Counted from the stretch's first letter, positions 20,281 through 30,738 are shown. The stretch: DNA of 64,000 bases from Trichomonas tenax (GCA_023091735.1 JALKBU010000114.1:1-64000); one strand, 5' to 3'. The notes: generated by a model from the letters alone, not told the origin. A program made the numbers and translations.

Positions 20281-21158
20281 TTCTAAAATGGTTTTATTTT
20301 TTCTTCATGAGCTTCACAATTTATTTTAAATACATAACATCGATTTTGAGAGAAGATTTTACCTTAAGCCTTCACAACAAAATATGATCTATAGAACCTA
20401 TCAGTGCATATTTTGCTATGTTCCTGCAAAAATTAGTAAATTTTACGAAACAGTATTACATAGATGATATAGATGATAAGATTTAATTGTGTCATAAAAT
20501 TGTTTGCTATTTTCAAACATTTGAAGGAAAAACTGGTCTACGATTTCTCATGAAAAATTATTATATAAATTAGCTCGGAATTAATCACAAAGACTTGTAA
20601 TATATAGATATCCTGTAGGAAGAATTTCCTGATCATTTCTAGATCTTTTTGAGCATATATAAGAAAAGAGAAAAAATGCATTAGTCCTTATTTGAACCCA
20701 GTCTTAATACCATTGTACTATGCAAAATGTAAATTGACAAGAAAAAATTAAATATAAGATTGTTTTTCCAGCTTCTCCAGATTTTTTTTGACATTGGCGT
20801 TTTATACACAAAAAGTGACCATTTTAGCATCCTTATTGGACTACCATTGACTCTTGCTGTATTCCCAAACAGAGTTACCTAAAGGAGTATGTGATATCCT
20901 GTAAGTTTCAGCCCGAAATCTAGGGCGGAGGGGAGTTTCATTACATTTCTTTTTATGAGATATTAATCTATTTTTGGCTTAAAAAACAAACCATATTCAT
21001 AACTTTTAACAATATAAATAAGTCTCAAACATCAAAGCTCAATATCATTTTAATATAAAATATTTCATTGTTAGAAATTTTTTTTGCAATTTAAAAAATA
21101 TTAAATAATTTTTGATGATAAAACAAAGAAAAAAACTTTTAACAGTTGATATATAAGA
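20281..21158. other. Intergenic, nothing firm
   Basis: No supported gene. On the minus strand near 20675-20730 a tRNA-like A-box and B-box occur close together (see rejected items). Confidence 0.5.
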
Positions 21159-22871
21159 TTAATTCATTGTGCAGACTGCAACATTTCCATCCATGCAACC
21201 GCAAACGACAAGATCGCAGTCATTGTTTGCAGCAATTGTTTCGCAAGGAGCATCAAATGACGCCATTGCCCATGTAGACTTCTCTTTATCATTCAAGAAG
21301 ACTGTTGCCTTTCCATCGCCGCATGCACCGAATATGAATGAGCCAGACATATCGAAGCCGCAAGCATGAATGCATGTCTTGTACTTCGTCTCGAAAACTG
21401 CCTCCATTTTTCTGACATCCCAAACTTTGACACCGCCGCTGCCATCAACACTTGCGATGTATATGCCATTGAGTGATGGTGCAACACTGAACACTGTAGC
21501 GGTATGTCCAAGACCTCTGTTAACCATCGCACCCTGTCTTGCATCCCACAGACCGACAACGTGCTGTGCATCACCTGTGCAAAATGTGTTGGAGAATGGC
21601 ATCCATCTAACAACGTTGACATCGCGTTCTCCCTGGTGAAGGATTTGAAGCTGCTGACCTCCCTGCATATCCCATAACCTGATTGTTGAGTCCATACCGC
21701 AACTAGCCAACACTCTGCCGCCGCTGTGGAAGTCTGAGGACCAGACAACATCCTGATGGCCCTGGAGAACTAAGCTGCACTTCGAAGACAAGAAGTCCCA
21801 AACGCGAGCTGTTCCATCAGCCGATGTTGTCGCAATATGTGCACCTCGTGGGTGGAAAGCAAGAGAAGTGATGTACTTCGTGTGTCCACGGCCGGAAATG
21901 AGAAGCTCGTTGTTCTCAGCGTTCCACAAGTGCCAAACAGCATCATCACCTGCAGTTGCGTAAACTTTGCGCTTGGGATGAACAGCGACTGCAGAAACTG
22001 GACAATCGTGCGCTTTGTGAACAACTCTGTGCGTCAGCTGGTCGAGCTTCGGCTTGCCAACGTCCACGTATGGATTGAGGCTGTCCTTCTGTGGAAGAAC
22101 TTGCGTGATTTGAATCTTCGGCTGTTGCTGAGCTTCTTGTTCTTCTTTTGATTTCTTGCCTGATTTTGGTGTCTTTGGTTCTGGTTTTGACTGTGCCGCG
22201 AGAAGGCGCTCGTGCATCTGTCTGAGACGCTGGACTTCGAGCTCGAGAAGCATTCTGTCTTTATCAGCTGCTTCGATTTTAGAGTTTAGGTCATCGAGTG
22301 TAGGCATTTTCGCATTTGTTTGGTTAAGGACACCTCTTATCGCTTCTAATGTTGCATGTTTCTCATATCCAACGCGCATATGTGCTAATTTGTAGTTGTC
22401 GCGATCAACTTTCAGCTTTGACCATGTCTTTTGGACTTTCGTCGCTGTTTCTTGCATCCTTCGTACTTCAGACTCAAGTTTGCGAAGTTTTTGATCTGCG
22501 TTAAAATATTCAATGTAGCGTAAAGGGACCTTGCCGATCTTTGCGCGATCGAGACGCCCCGTAGCTTCGAGTTTGTACCATTCTGCTTGAAAAGTGTTGA
22601 GTGTCTCGTGTAAACGTTTTTGTGTTAAGAAGGCTCTAACGAAGCTGTCGCAATTTTCGATGAGGTTGTTTGATGGATCCTCGACTACCGTTTCCTCGCC
22701 CTGCTTTGCGTTTGCTGCTGTGTGAGATTTCGCATTTCTAAGTAAAATTTCGAGTGTTTCGTCGTCATCAGCGTCTGAATCGTCGCTGAGGACGAGCTTT
22801 TCGTATTGCATTTCATCCTCCTCCTCCGGGTAATCTATAACTCCGATAACCTCGATGTCGTTGTCGGACAT
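21159..22871 (-). CDS. WD40 axonemal protein, PF20/SPAG16-like
   Basis: 570 residues. The acidic N-terminus carries 'DSFVRAFLTQKRLHETLNTF' then 'QAEWYKLEATGRL', the LisH-like start of the SPAG16/PF20 family. A coiled coil follows (about residues 130-240: 'LRKLESEVRRMQETATKVQK', 'DKDRMLLELEVQRLRQMHER'), then a Lys/Gln linker. Seven WD repeats (about 285-570) show 'GHTKYITSLAFHPRG', 'ATTSADGTARVWDF', 'CGMDSTIRLWDM' and 'GLGHTATVFSVAPS'. PF20 sits on the central-pair apparatus of 9+2 axonemes, consistent with a flagellate. The divergent neighbour at 23266 shares a 394-bp intergenic with a motif array pointing at this gene. Confidence 0.88.
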   Translation of the reverse strand: MSDNDIEVIGVIDYPEEEDEMQYEKLVLSDDSDADDDETLEILLRNAKSHTAANAKQGEETVVEDPSNNLIENCDSFVRAFLTQKRLHETLNTFQAEWYKLEATGRLDRAKIGKVPLRYIEYFNADQKLRKLESEVRRMQETATKVQKTWSKLKVDRDNYKLAHMRVGYEKHATLEAIRGVLNQTNAKMPTLDDLNSKIEAADKDRMLLELEVQRLRQMHERLLAAQSKPEPKTPKSGKKSKEEQEAQQQPKIQITQVLPQKDSLNPYVDVGKPKLDQLTHRVVHKAHDCPVSAVAVHPKRKVYATAGDDAVWHLWNAENNELLISGRGHTKYITSLAFHPRGAHIATTSADGTARVWDFLSSKCSLVLQGHQDVVWSSDFHSGGRVLASCGMDSTIRLWDMQGGQQLQILHQGERDVNVVRWMPFSNTFCTGDAQHVVGLWDARQGAMVNRGLGHTATVFSVAPSLNGIYIASVDGSGGVKVWDVRKMEAVFETKYKTCIHACGFDMSGSFIFGACGDGKATVFLNDKEKSTWAMASFDAPCETIAANNDCDLVVCGCMDGNVAVCTMN

Positions 22872-23265
22872 TTAAAATAACGAACAAAAAAAATATTTAT
22901 ATCGTCCTAAAAATTGTCATTTTTAAATATTTAAAAAGCTATTTGTTCATAAATTAAGCTTAAAAATTAATTCTATCAAAATATGCCGTGTAAAATAATA
23001 TTTTGACAAGATAAATTTTATTTGACATATATAAAAATTTATTTGACAAATTGAACGAAGTTTTGTCATGTAAATAATAATTTTGAGAGAAATATGTGAT
23101 TTGACATGCAAATAATCATTTATCGTGTTAGAATATATTTTTTTGTTTTGTAAATTTGAAAATTGTCGTGTAAAAAATCTTTTGAGAGGAAATATATCGT
23201 GTAAAATATTATTTGTGAGCATTTTGTTATGTAAAGCCGGAATTTTGTTGTGTAATATATTAAAA
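22872..23265 (-). promoter_or_regulatory. Divergent promoter region with an array of TTTACAYGWCA motifs
   Basis: Read on the minus strand (toward the WD40 gene), the motif or close variants occur about nine times between 22980 and 23265; plus-strand forms include GCCGTGTAAAATAA, TTGTCATGTAAATA, TTTGACATGCAAAT, TTGTCGTGTAAAA and TCGTGTAAAATATT. A further copy, GTCATGTAAAAA, overlaps codon 2 onward of the plus-strand gene. Role inferred from position only. Confidence 0.5.
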
Positions 23266-24840
23266 ATGTCATGTAAAAATCTAAAAAGTGCCAAATTAGA
23301 ATTGCAAGATAATTTATTACCAGCTGTTAAAACTGAGCAAGGTAATGAACGAAACCAAAACGTCCCAAACGCAAACCCCAAGGCAAACGAAAATACAAAT
23401 GATGGAAATAGTTTTATCGAAATCAAACAAATAATTCAACAATTTATTTCATTTGTTAACTCCAGCTACGAAGGAAATGCGCAGGTTGTTAAAACTTTGT
23501 GGTTTGTGCTTTCGCTTTACCTTGAAAATTTATTTTCTTTTAACTTATTCGAATATTCGGTTCTTGCATTAACCGCAAATCAGCACAAAAATACTGTTCT
23601 TTCTTTGCTCAGTCCTTTCAAGCAACTTGCTTCACAGAATAAATTTATTCGTCGATCTAAGTTCCCAGCAGTTTCAAAAGACAGTATTCCCATTCCAATT
23701 GTACAGCTAATCATCGTTGGACAAGCATTCTTCAAAAATATCGAAAGTTTCGAAAGTTTTCTCAAAGCTTTAAGATTATTTTCGCGTTCTGTGATCTCAG
23801 AGCGTCAAGTTCTCGAGTGGTGCTCAAGCTTGTTGCCTGAGTTTTCCAAATTCATGTACTATTCGATCATTGAAGAAAGAAGAGAAAGTTTAGATCCGGC
23901 TTTCATTTATAAATATTTCAATTCATTACCGCCAAAAGTCAAAACTCTTGTGTTTTCGCCTGTTCTCGAGAGTTCTTTCCAAAAATACCAAGAAGAATCT
24001 ACGATATCAATATATGAGGATCTTTTAGTTTATTCACAGGCACCTCCTGATGATAGATTGTCTCAAATCAAGCTGGAAATTACAGAAGTTCGGAGTTCTG
24101 CGTTTTACATAGCATATGTTGATAATTTAACTTTTTCTGACACACCATCGAAAGCAATGATATCTGTCTCTAATTCATTGTATGGAAATGAGCAGCAGAC
24201 ACTTTATGGTACAAGTAAATTTGGTGAAAGATGTAAGCAAATTGGACAAAAAGAACATTTAGCATATCTCGAACAATTTAGAACACACTTAAGTAATTTG
24301 AGTCCATTTGATGCAGAATATCGTTCGTCTTATATCAAAATGCATAGCTGTAAGACTCAAGAATTAACTTTATTTTATAATCGTTTCAAAACAGAAATAG
24401 TTCCAGAGTTCGATTTCATTCTTACAAATCTAAATGAATTTGCTCAAAATGTTGAAGGAATCTCAGAAGAAATTAATAGAATTAAATTATTTAAGGATGA
24501 AGTGTTTTATTCAACTGCCAGATATGCATCCGTTTATATGTTACTTTCTCAGCTCTGTAGCTTATTAGGAAATGAAATAACAACAACTTTTCCAAAATTG
24601 ATTTCATTGTTGAAAACTGAACAACCGCCTTTTGCTTCATTTGGTGAGTGTGAAACTGCTAATTCTGATGTGATTGTGATGGGAATTATGAAATCAATCA
24701 AACATTTTAATGATAAATACCCTAAATATGGAACTGCTTGCAGAAATCTCAAAAATAGAATGCTCGCAAAGGTTATTATAAACCATGAAACTATCTCAAT
24801 ATCTCTTGTTGAAAATTTAATTGTTGAAAATAATAAATAA
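23266..24840 (+). CDS. Protein of unknown function
   Basis: 524 residues from ATG at 23266 (the frame is open further upstream but only through motif-array DNA). The N-terminal 60 residues are Asn/Lys-rich and low complexity. The rest is helical: 'FIEIKQIIQQFISFVN', 'FESFLKALRLFSRSVISERQ' and 'VLEWCSSLLPEFSKFM'. That last region loosely recalls a Sin3 paired amphipathic helix (F..FL..L..FS...I....), too weak to assign. No signal peptide or membrane segment. The frame is intact and AT-rich. Its promoter region is shared with the PF20-like gene. Confidence 0.6.
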   Translation: MSCKNLKSAKLELQDNLLPAVKTEQGNERNQNVPNANPKANENTNDGNSFIEIKQIIQQFISFVNSSYEGNAQVVKTLWFVLSLYLENLFSFNLFEYSVLALTANQHKNTVLSLLSPFKQLASQNKFIRRSKFPAVSKDSIPIPIVQLIIVGQAFFKNIESFESFLKALRLFSRSVISERQVLEWCSSLLPEFSKFMYYSIIEERRESLDPAFIYKYFNSLPPKVKTLVFSPVLESSFQKYQEESTISIYEDLLVYSQAPPDDRLSQIKLEITEVRSSAFYIAYVDNLTFSDTPSKAMISVSNSLYGNEQQTLYGTSKFGERCKQIGQKEHLAYLEQFRTHLSNLSPFDAEYRSSYIKMHSCKTQELTLFYNRFKTEIVPEFDFILTNLNEFAQNVEGISEEINRIKLFKDEVFYSTARYASVYMLLSQLCSLLGNEITTTFPKLISLLKTEQPPFASFGECETANSDVIVMGIMKSIKHFNDKYPKYGTACRNLKNRMLAKVIINHETISISLVENLIVENNK

Positions 24841-25170
24841 TATCTTTCTTTATAGCTGCTCTAATTTTAACTTATAAGCCATATCCATAACATTTGATTT
24901 AATTTTATTTGAGTTAAATAATTAAATTTGAACAAAAAATTATCAACATATTCAAATCAAAATAACATAAAATATAAGCATCACATATAGTGTGTAAACA
25001 TATTAAAATGCAATATGAAAAAAAAAATGAAAACTCAAAATGTTGGCTATCATTCTGTCCTCAGCGTGAAAACAAGACGATGGGATGAATCATGAAGCCA
25101 CTGGATGTTGGATCTATGAATTGCCGTTTTGTACACAACAAAATCAGGTCATCAAAAATTCCAAAATGAA
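24841..25170. other. Intergenic, nothing recognised
   Basis: AT-rich 3' flank of the previous gene. Confidence 0.45.
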
Positions 25171-25452
25171 TTTTACATGTCAAACAATTAATTTACACGA
25201 CAAAATAAACTTTGTAAATATTATTCGACGAATTTTTTCAATTTACACGACGAAAATTGTGAAAATTATTTGGCAAAATATATATTTACATGGTAAATAC
25301 AATGTATCATTTTTACACGTCAAAATTTGAGTTTACATGACAATATCATTAATTGTGAACTTTATGTAGCAAAAAATAATCTCCCGAAGTTTACATGACA
25401 ATTCCTACAATTACAAGTTTTATTTGGCAAAATAATGATTTACATGACAAAT
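25171..25452 (+). promoter_or_regulatory. Array of eight same-direction TTTACAYGWCAAAAT motifs before the TPR gene
   Basis: Copies near 25172 (TTTACATGTCAAAC), 25192 (TTTACACGACAAAAT), 25242 (TTTACACGACGAAAAT), 25285 (TTTACATGGTAAAT), 25312 (TTTACACGTCAAAAT), 25332 (TTTACATGACAAT), 25390 (TTTACATGACAATT) and 25438 (TTTACATGACAAAT). All point toward the ATG at 25472, and the last ends about 20 bp before it. A promoter or transcription-related role is inferred from direction and position. Confidence 0.6.
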
Positions 25453-25471
25453 AAGATAGTCAAAAAATATT

Positions 25472-28400
25472 ATGACTAAGAAAGTTGATGATAAGACGAG
25501 AATCGACCAAAACCTTGTAGAAGCCAAGAAACTGATGGCGAGTGGAAAACTTGATGACTGTGAAAGAACACTCAAATCTATCCTTCCAACAGTAAATAGA
25601 GTTGGATTTAGGCAATTAGAAATCCATCAGTTCCTTACAGCGCTGAAAATGAGACAGGGCAAAAACGAGGAAGCCATTGAAATGGCTAGAAAGGTTCTAG
25701 AACTTAAGCCAGATGATCCATCTGCTTTTAAAGCGCTTCTCACGGCCGATATCAACATAGACTCAGATAAACTCATTGAAGATACAATTTTGGCACTCGA
25801 AAAATGTTCTCAAGCCGAAAATCTTTTACCAATAATTGCAAATTTCATACGTGAAAAAGAAAACGACGATCTTGATAATGCATTCATTAAACATCTGCAA
25901 TCTCTTCCGAATGATACTGCTTCAAAGTACGTTAAAGCACTTCCTGATAAGGAAGATATTTTAGAGTATAGAATTTCACTTTTGAAGCTTGCTCCTCCAA
26001 CAGACGTTGATCAGCTTGAAGATCTTGTATATGCACTCAAAGATATTCGCGATTTTGATGAATGTTTCAAATTCTCTAAAAATTTGCCTGAAGACAACGT
26101 TCAGAGATTATATATTGAGACACTATTCGGAGATAATTGCATTGAAAGTGCTAGAAAACATATTGCTGCAGGAAAAGATCAATTCAAGAATTTCATTCAA
26201 TATTACGAACAAAGCGATGTTAACAAGATTCTCAATGAAGTTCAAGTTAGCCCTGATTTTCTCAGCGGCTATATTCTCGTTCTTGGTTTAATGAATGATA
26301 AAAAACAAAAATCAGCAGTTGCAGAGACAGTTGCATCAAAATTCCCAACTTCGGTGAAGGCACAAACTGCTGCGGCATTAGCGAAAGAAGAAGTTGGCGA
26401 ATTTAATTCAATGATAAATTATGCACAAAAAATTTGCGAATTATCAAAGACTGAAGGTATTAAGATTCTCATTCGCGGATATATTAAAATTGGACACTTT
26501 TCTGAGGCAGAAAAGCTTATTGAAACCGCAGGAAATTATTCTCAATATGATAAAACTCAAGTTCAAATCGAACTTTGGAAAGTCGACAAAGACAACAAAA
26601 GACTTAAAAATATTATCGAGCTTCCTGATGAACAACAGTATGCGGAATTTAAAGCATTTGCAGCACTCAATCTCGGCAAAGAAATCGATATTGCACAAGC
26701 AAACAAAATATTTGCGACAAGTCTGAAACTCGATCGCGAGAATGGAAATATTTATGCATACTTCGGAAAGTATATGATCGATTTCATGAAAGATAATGTC
26801 AAAGGTGAATTCCTGCTTCAGAAAGCCTTCGATCTCGGATATAGAGGTCCAGAATCACTTCAAATTGCTGTCTGCGACTTCACCAAAAACGAAAATTACG
26901 ATGAAGCGCTTAAATACTGCCAAATGACACGCGAATCATGGGCAAGACTCAGAAGCGGAATGATATACTTCAAGCTTGGAAAATATGAAGAAGCAGCAAA
27001 TCAATTACAATTATATCTCAAGGAAAGAAGTGATGATTACAATGCTCTCATCGTTCTCGGTTACACATATCTCGCAATGGGTCGTTTAGTTTCAGTTTTG
27101 AGAATTGCTGAAGAATTGGAGGAAATTGGACATCCATGCAAAGAGCTTAAACTTAAGCTTGACTCGATTTACGGAAAAACTATTTCAAGAGATGTTTTCT
27201 CTGAAGAAAATGCAGCAAATCCATTATTATTCGGTCCATCATTACAGCAGACAATCGATGTAATTAATAGAATGATCAAATTCAACAGAATCAAATCAGC
27301 CATTGAAGTCATTCATCAAACAGAAGGATTTGTCCAGAAACATGTTGAAGAATGGGGTGATAAGTTAACATCAGTTTTGAAATCATGTGGTGATTATTAT
27401 TTAGAAGCATTTAATGTCACAAAAGATCCAAAATACGCTCAATCAGCTTTAGGACTGTATATGAAGAGAGCAGAGAAAGACAAACGTGGTGAGTGCTTCA
27501 TTGATGTTGCTGAAATTTTATATACACTTGGAAAGCCTGAGCAATCGATCACAGTATTAAGACGTGCTGTTAAAGCATTCCCTGACAACTGGAATGTTTG
27601 GAAAGCTTTAGGCATTGCCTTCACATTAACAATGAAGTATTCATTCGCAAGACACTGCTTCTGCGTCGCTGCAAAGCTTTCAGATGAAGTCGAGAAGGCG
27701 AAAATCATGAACTGCTTTGCTGCTCTTTCTTATCTCAGCGGCGATGAATCAATGATGTCATCTGCTGCTGAAGAAGCAAACAGACTCGATCCATCAAACC
27801 CATACTCATGGGAACACATGGCTCTTACAGGAACAATCGATTCATATGCAGGTGAGATTCTTTCCTATGAACAAGGAAACACAAAAACACCAATAAACAT
27901 TCTTCCAGAATTGTGCATTTACGCTAATCGCCCGTTTGAGTCTCTTGGATTCGCATTCATGACAGGCGACAGCAAGAAGATCGCAACATCACTCGAAGCA
28001 TGCGGAAAGTTCCAAGAAGCGTTGAAATTCACAGATGACGAAGAAACAGTTTCAAGACTTCGCGCATTGTGTGGAGAGAAAGGAACATGTGTTAAGTATT
28101 CTCGTCAGGAGAATCCACTGCTCTTGGAGCTTGTTAGAGCAATGAGAGCAGGAACAACAGAAGAGAAATCACAGATTCTTAAAGAAATCTTTGATGCTGC
28201 AACACCAGAAAATCACCAAATTCTCGATCAGTTGAGAATGAATCTCGGAAATGAAACGATGATGAACGAAGACCGCTTGGCATATATTCGCACACGATCT
28301 AAGAGCATTGGAAACAAAGAGGCTGCAATCGATTCATATTTCAAATTCAATGAAGATCTCGATCCCATTGTTATTCGTAATTACATCATAGAAATCATTA

Positions 28401-28612
28401 AGAATGATGATCACTACGATAATATCATTCCACCGATTATCCAGCTTCTCAAGATAAATGGGAACAGAGACAACACACTTCTTTTTGCACTGGCTTTGAT
28501 TCATATTGGAAACGAAGAAGGAGCTGCAAATGTTCTTCAGCAATACATTATTCTCAAGCCTCAGATGTATCACAAACTTATGCCTCTCGTCAAACGCCTC
28601 AAGCAATATTAA
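25472..28612 (+). CDS. Large TPR-repeat protein, Ski3/TTC37-like
   Basis: 1046 residues, helical throughout with many tetratricopeptide repeats: 'EEAIEMARKVLELKPDDPSA', 'GMIYFKLGKYEEAANQLQLY' then 'NALIVLGYTYLAMGRL', 'EILYTLGKPEQSITVLRRAV' then 'NWNVWKALGIAFTL', and 'YSFARHCFCVAAKLS'. The succession of repeats with a mid-protein 'YFKLGKYEEAA' block, and 'NVWKALGIAF' followed by 'ARHCFC', recalls Ski3/TTC37, the TPR scaffold of the Ski complex that feeds mRNA to the cytoplasmic exosome. The length is shorter than yeast or human Ski3 (about 1400-1560). Other TPR scaffolds are possible. No membrane segment. The frame is intact from ATG at 25472, directly after the motif array. Confidence 0.6.
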   Translation: MTKKVDDKTRIDQNLVEAKKLMASGKLDDCERTLKSILPTVNRVGFRQLEIHQFLTALKMRQGKNEEAIEMARKVLELKPDDPSAFKALLTADINIDSDKLIEDTILALEKCSQAENLLPIIANFIREKENDDLDNAFIKHLQSLPNDTASKYVKALPDKEDILEYRISLLKLAPPTDVDQLEDLVYALKDIRDFDECFKFSKNLPEDNVQRLYIETLFGDNCIESARKHIAAGKDQFKNFIQYYEQSDVNKILNEVQVSPDFLSGYILVLGLMNDKKQKSAVAETVASKFPTSVKAQTAAALAKEEVGEFNSMINYAQKICELSKTEGIKILIRGYIKIGHFSEAEKLIETAGNYSQYDKTQVQIELWKVDKDNKRLKNIIELPDEQQYAEFKAFAALNLGKEIDIAQANKIFATSLKLDRENGNIYAYFGKYMIDFMKDNVKGEFLLQKAFDLGYRGPESLQIAVCDFTKNENYDEALKYCQMTRESWARLRSGMIYFKLGKYEEAANQLQLYLKERSDDYNALIVLGYTYLAMGRLVSVLRIAEELEEIGHPCKELKLKLDSIYGKTISRDVFSEENAANPLLFGPSLQQTIDVINRMIKFNRIKSAIEVIHQTEGFVQKHVEEWGDKLTSVLKSCGDYYLEAFNVTKDPKYAQSALGLYMKRAEKDKRGECFIDVAEILYTLGKPEQSITVLRRAVKAFPDNWNVWKALGIAFTLTMKYSFARHCFCVAAKLSDEVEKAKIMNCFAALSYLSGDESMMSSAAEEANRLDPSNPYSWEHMALTGTIDSYAGEILSYEQGNTKTPINILPELCIYANRPFESLGFAFMTGDSKKIATSLEACGKFQEALKFTDDEETVSRLRALCGEKGTCVKYSRQENPLLLELVRAMRAGTTEEKSQILKEIFDAATPENHQILDQLRMNLGNETMMNEDRLAYIRTRSKSIGNKEAAIDSYFKFNEDLDPIVIRNYIIEIIKNDDHYDNIIPPIIQLLKINGNRDNTLLFALALIHIGNEEGAANVLQQYIILKPQMYHKLMPLVKRLKQY

Positions 28613-28783
28613 TTTTATAAATAAATGTTTATCTATAATATTTGTTTTTAGATATTGATATTGAAAATATTAAAGTAGTGATTATATACGGTGCACACTA
28701 TCGTACTACTAGATCATATTTTTGAATCACTGATATCTCCTATTTAGTATAATAATGATCTGTAAAAGTTAACATGTTGAACT
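28613..28783. other. Intergenic
   Basis: AT-rich 3' flank; nothing recognised. Confidence 0.4.
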
Positions 28784-28933
28784 TTAGAAGGGGTTTTCCC
28801 TTTTAATGAAGGGAGAGAAAAATTCCATTTCATTCTTAGTTCTTAGTGGAACAGAAACAGCCATAACATTGCCTTTGAATCATGTTGGATCTTTCAATGA
28901 TGCAACAAGATGACATTTGTGAACAAATTGTTC
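28784..28933 (-). pseudogene. C-terminal relic of an unidentified gene
   Basis: Fifty codons on the minus strand read 'EQFVHKCHLVASLKDPT', TGA, 'FKGNVMAVSVPLRTKNEMEF' and 'FSPFIKRENPF' before TAA. The composition is clearly protein-like and in one frame but for the TGA. The upstream part is absent. I cannot name the family. Confidence 0.4.
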
Positions 28934-29051
28934 ATAGGAAAAATGGAAAAATAAAAAACAGGCAAATAGACAAAATCATTTAAATATCAAATAATCGACA
29001 TTACAAAAGCATGTGATTGATCCAAATCAAGTCGTTCGTATATATTAAATT

Positions 29052-29132
29052 TCAATCGTGTGCTCCCATTGCTATCAAATAATTTTGAATTTCGAAAGTT
29101 GATACTTGCTTAGCAATAGCTAATGGTGTGGC
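29052..29132 (-). pseudogene. Terminal ankyrin fragment left of the minisatellite
   Basis: The minus strand reads 'YATPLAIAKQVSTFEIQNYL', 'IAMGAHD', stop: the end of an ankyrin-repeat protein. It is cut off directly at the minisatellite; its other half lies beyond at 30075-30738. Confidence 0.55.
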
Positions 29133-30072
29133 ATATCATAATGATGATAAAATGATATTGATTGAAGTATTATCATAATGATGATAAAATGATATTGATT
29201 GATTTCATATCATAATGATGATAAAATGATATTGATTGATTCTATATCATAATAATGATAAAATGATATTGATTGATTTCATATCATAATGATGAAAAAA
29301 TGATATTGATTGATTTCATATCATAATGATGAAAAAATGATATTGATTGATTTTATATCATAATGATGATAAAATGATATTGATTGATTTCATATCATAA
29401 TGATGATAAAATGATATTGATTGATTTTATATCATAATGATGATAAAATGATATTGATTGTTTGGATATCATAATGATGACAAAATGATATTGATTGAAT
29501 ATATATCATAATGATGATAAAATGATATTGATTGATTGAATATCATAATGATGATAAAATGATATTGATTGATTTCATATCATAATGATGATAAAATGAT
29601 ATTGATTGTTTGGATATAATAATGATGACAAAATGATATTGATTGTTTCTATATCATAATAATGATAAAATGATATTGATTGATTTCATATCATAATGAT
29701 GATAAAATGATATTGATTGATTTTATATCATAATGATGATAAAATGATATTGATTGTTTGGATATCATAATGATGACAAAATGATATTGATTGAATATAT
29801 ATCATAATGATGATAAAATGATATTGATTGATTGAATATCATAATGATGATAAAATGATATTGATTGATTTTATATCATAATGATGACAAAATGATATTG
29901 ATTGAATATAAATCATAATGATGATAAAATGATATTGATTGATTTCGTATCATAATGATGATAAAATGATATTGATTGATTTCGTATCATAATGATGATA
30001 AAATGATATTGATTGTTTGGATATAATAATAATGATAAAATGATATTGATTGATTCCATATAATAATAATGA
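29133..30072. repeat. 37-bp minisatellite, about 25 copies, with an 8-unit higher-order pattern
   Basis: Unit ATATCATAATGATGATAAAA followed by TGATATTGATTGATTTC, repeated with small variations (GATGACAAA, GTTTGGAT, GAATATAT, GATTGAAT variants). Unit starts at 29355, 29392, 29429, 29466, 29503 and 29540 show the 37-bp period. The series of variants beginning at 29392 recurs at 29688, exactly 8 x 37 bp later. 37 is not a multiple of three, so no uniform coding is possible. It separates two ankyrin fragments. Confidence 0.9.
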
Positions 30073-30074
30073 TC

Positions 30075-30738
30075 AATAATAATTTCATATAAAATATGAT
30101 CGAAAAATGATTCGTTTGTTTACGTCAGAACCTTTATCTACAAGCATCTGAACGAGAGTGATTTCTTGGTTTTCAATCGCTTTCATTAAAATATTTCTGT
30201 TATTTTGAACAACTTCATTGTATCCAAATTTACAACCAAATTGCACAGCATCAATGTCTGACTCAGTTGATGATTTTTCGAAAATAGAATAAATTCAACT
30301 GAAATTCGCATCTTCCTTGACAGTCATTCTGAATGATTCAATATTCTCATTGAACACGAATGCTTTTATTTTTATGATTTTTGAACTCAATGAATTGTTT
30401 GTTTCTTGAACATATGATCGTATTCCTTTTGTTTCATTCTCCAAGGATACAATTTTTGCTTCTAATTCTTTTTCTCGCTTTTTATTTATTTTATCTTCTT
30501 CTTTAAATTTCTTTATCTCTTCCTCCGTGCGAGCCATCCACTGCTGCATTTCTTTCATTTCTTGCTGCATATCATGTTTTTCTTGTTGCATCAAATTTAT
30601 GTTTTGTCGCATTTCTTGATTTTCTTGTTTTATTACATTAACATCTTTGAGCATATCATCCATTTCTTCACGTAATCGACAAATTAATGCATAAAAGTCT
30701 ATCTCTGCGTTCTCTTTTTGCATTTTTCTAATTATCAT
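30075..30738 (-). pseudogene. Coiled-coil plus ankyrin protein, broken by TGA and by the minisatellite
   Basis: From ATG at 30738 a 147-codon coiled coil ('IKQENQEMRQNINLMQQEKH', then 'MQQEMKEMQQWMARTEEEIK') runs to a TGA at 30295-30297. The same frame continues 'IYSIFEKSSTESDIDAVQFG', 'CKFGYNEVV', 'NILMKAIENQEITLVQMLVD' and 'KGSDVN', an ankyrin repeat, until the minisatellite. This coil-then-ankyrin layout is common in trichomonad ankyrin families. The missing repeats were lost or replaced by the minisatellite. The coiled-coil part may still be made as a short protein. Confidence 0.65.

Noticed and set aside
20675..20730. tRNA-like A box (TAGTACAATGG) and B box (GGTTCAAAT) on the minus strand
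   Set aside because: The boxes are about 10 bp apart, with no anticodon arm and no acceptor stem; at best a relic or chance.
29133..30072. CRISPR-like regular repeats
   Set aside because: The array is a directly adjoining 37-bp minisatellite without unique spacers, in a eukaryotic genome.
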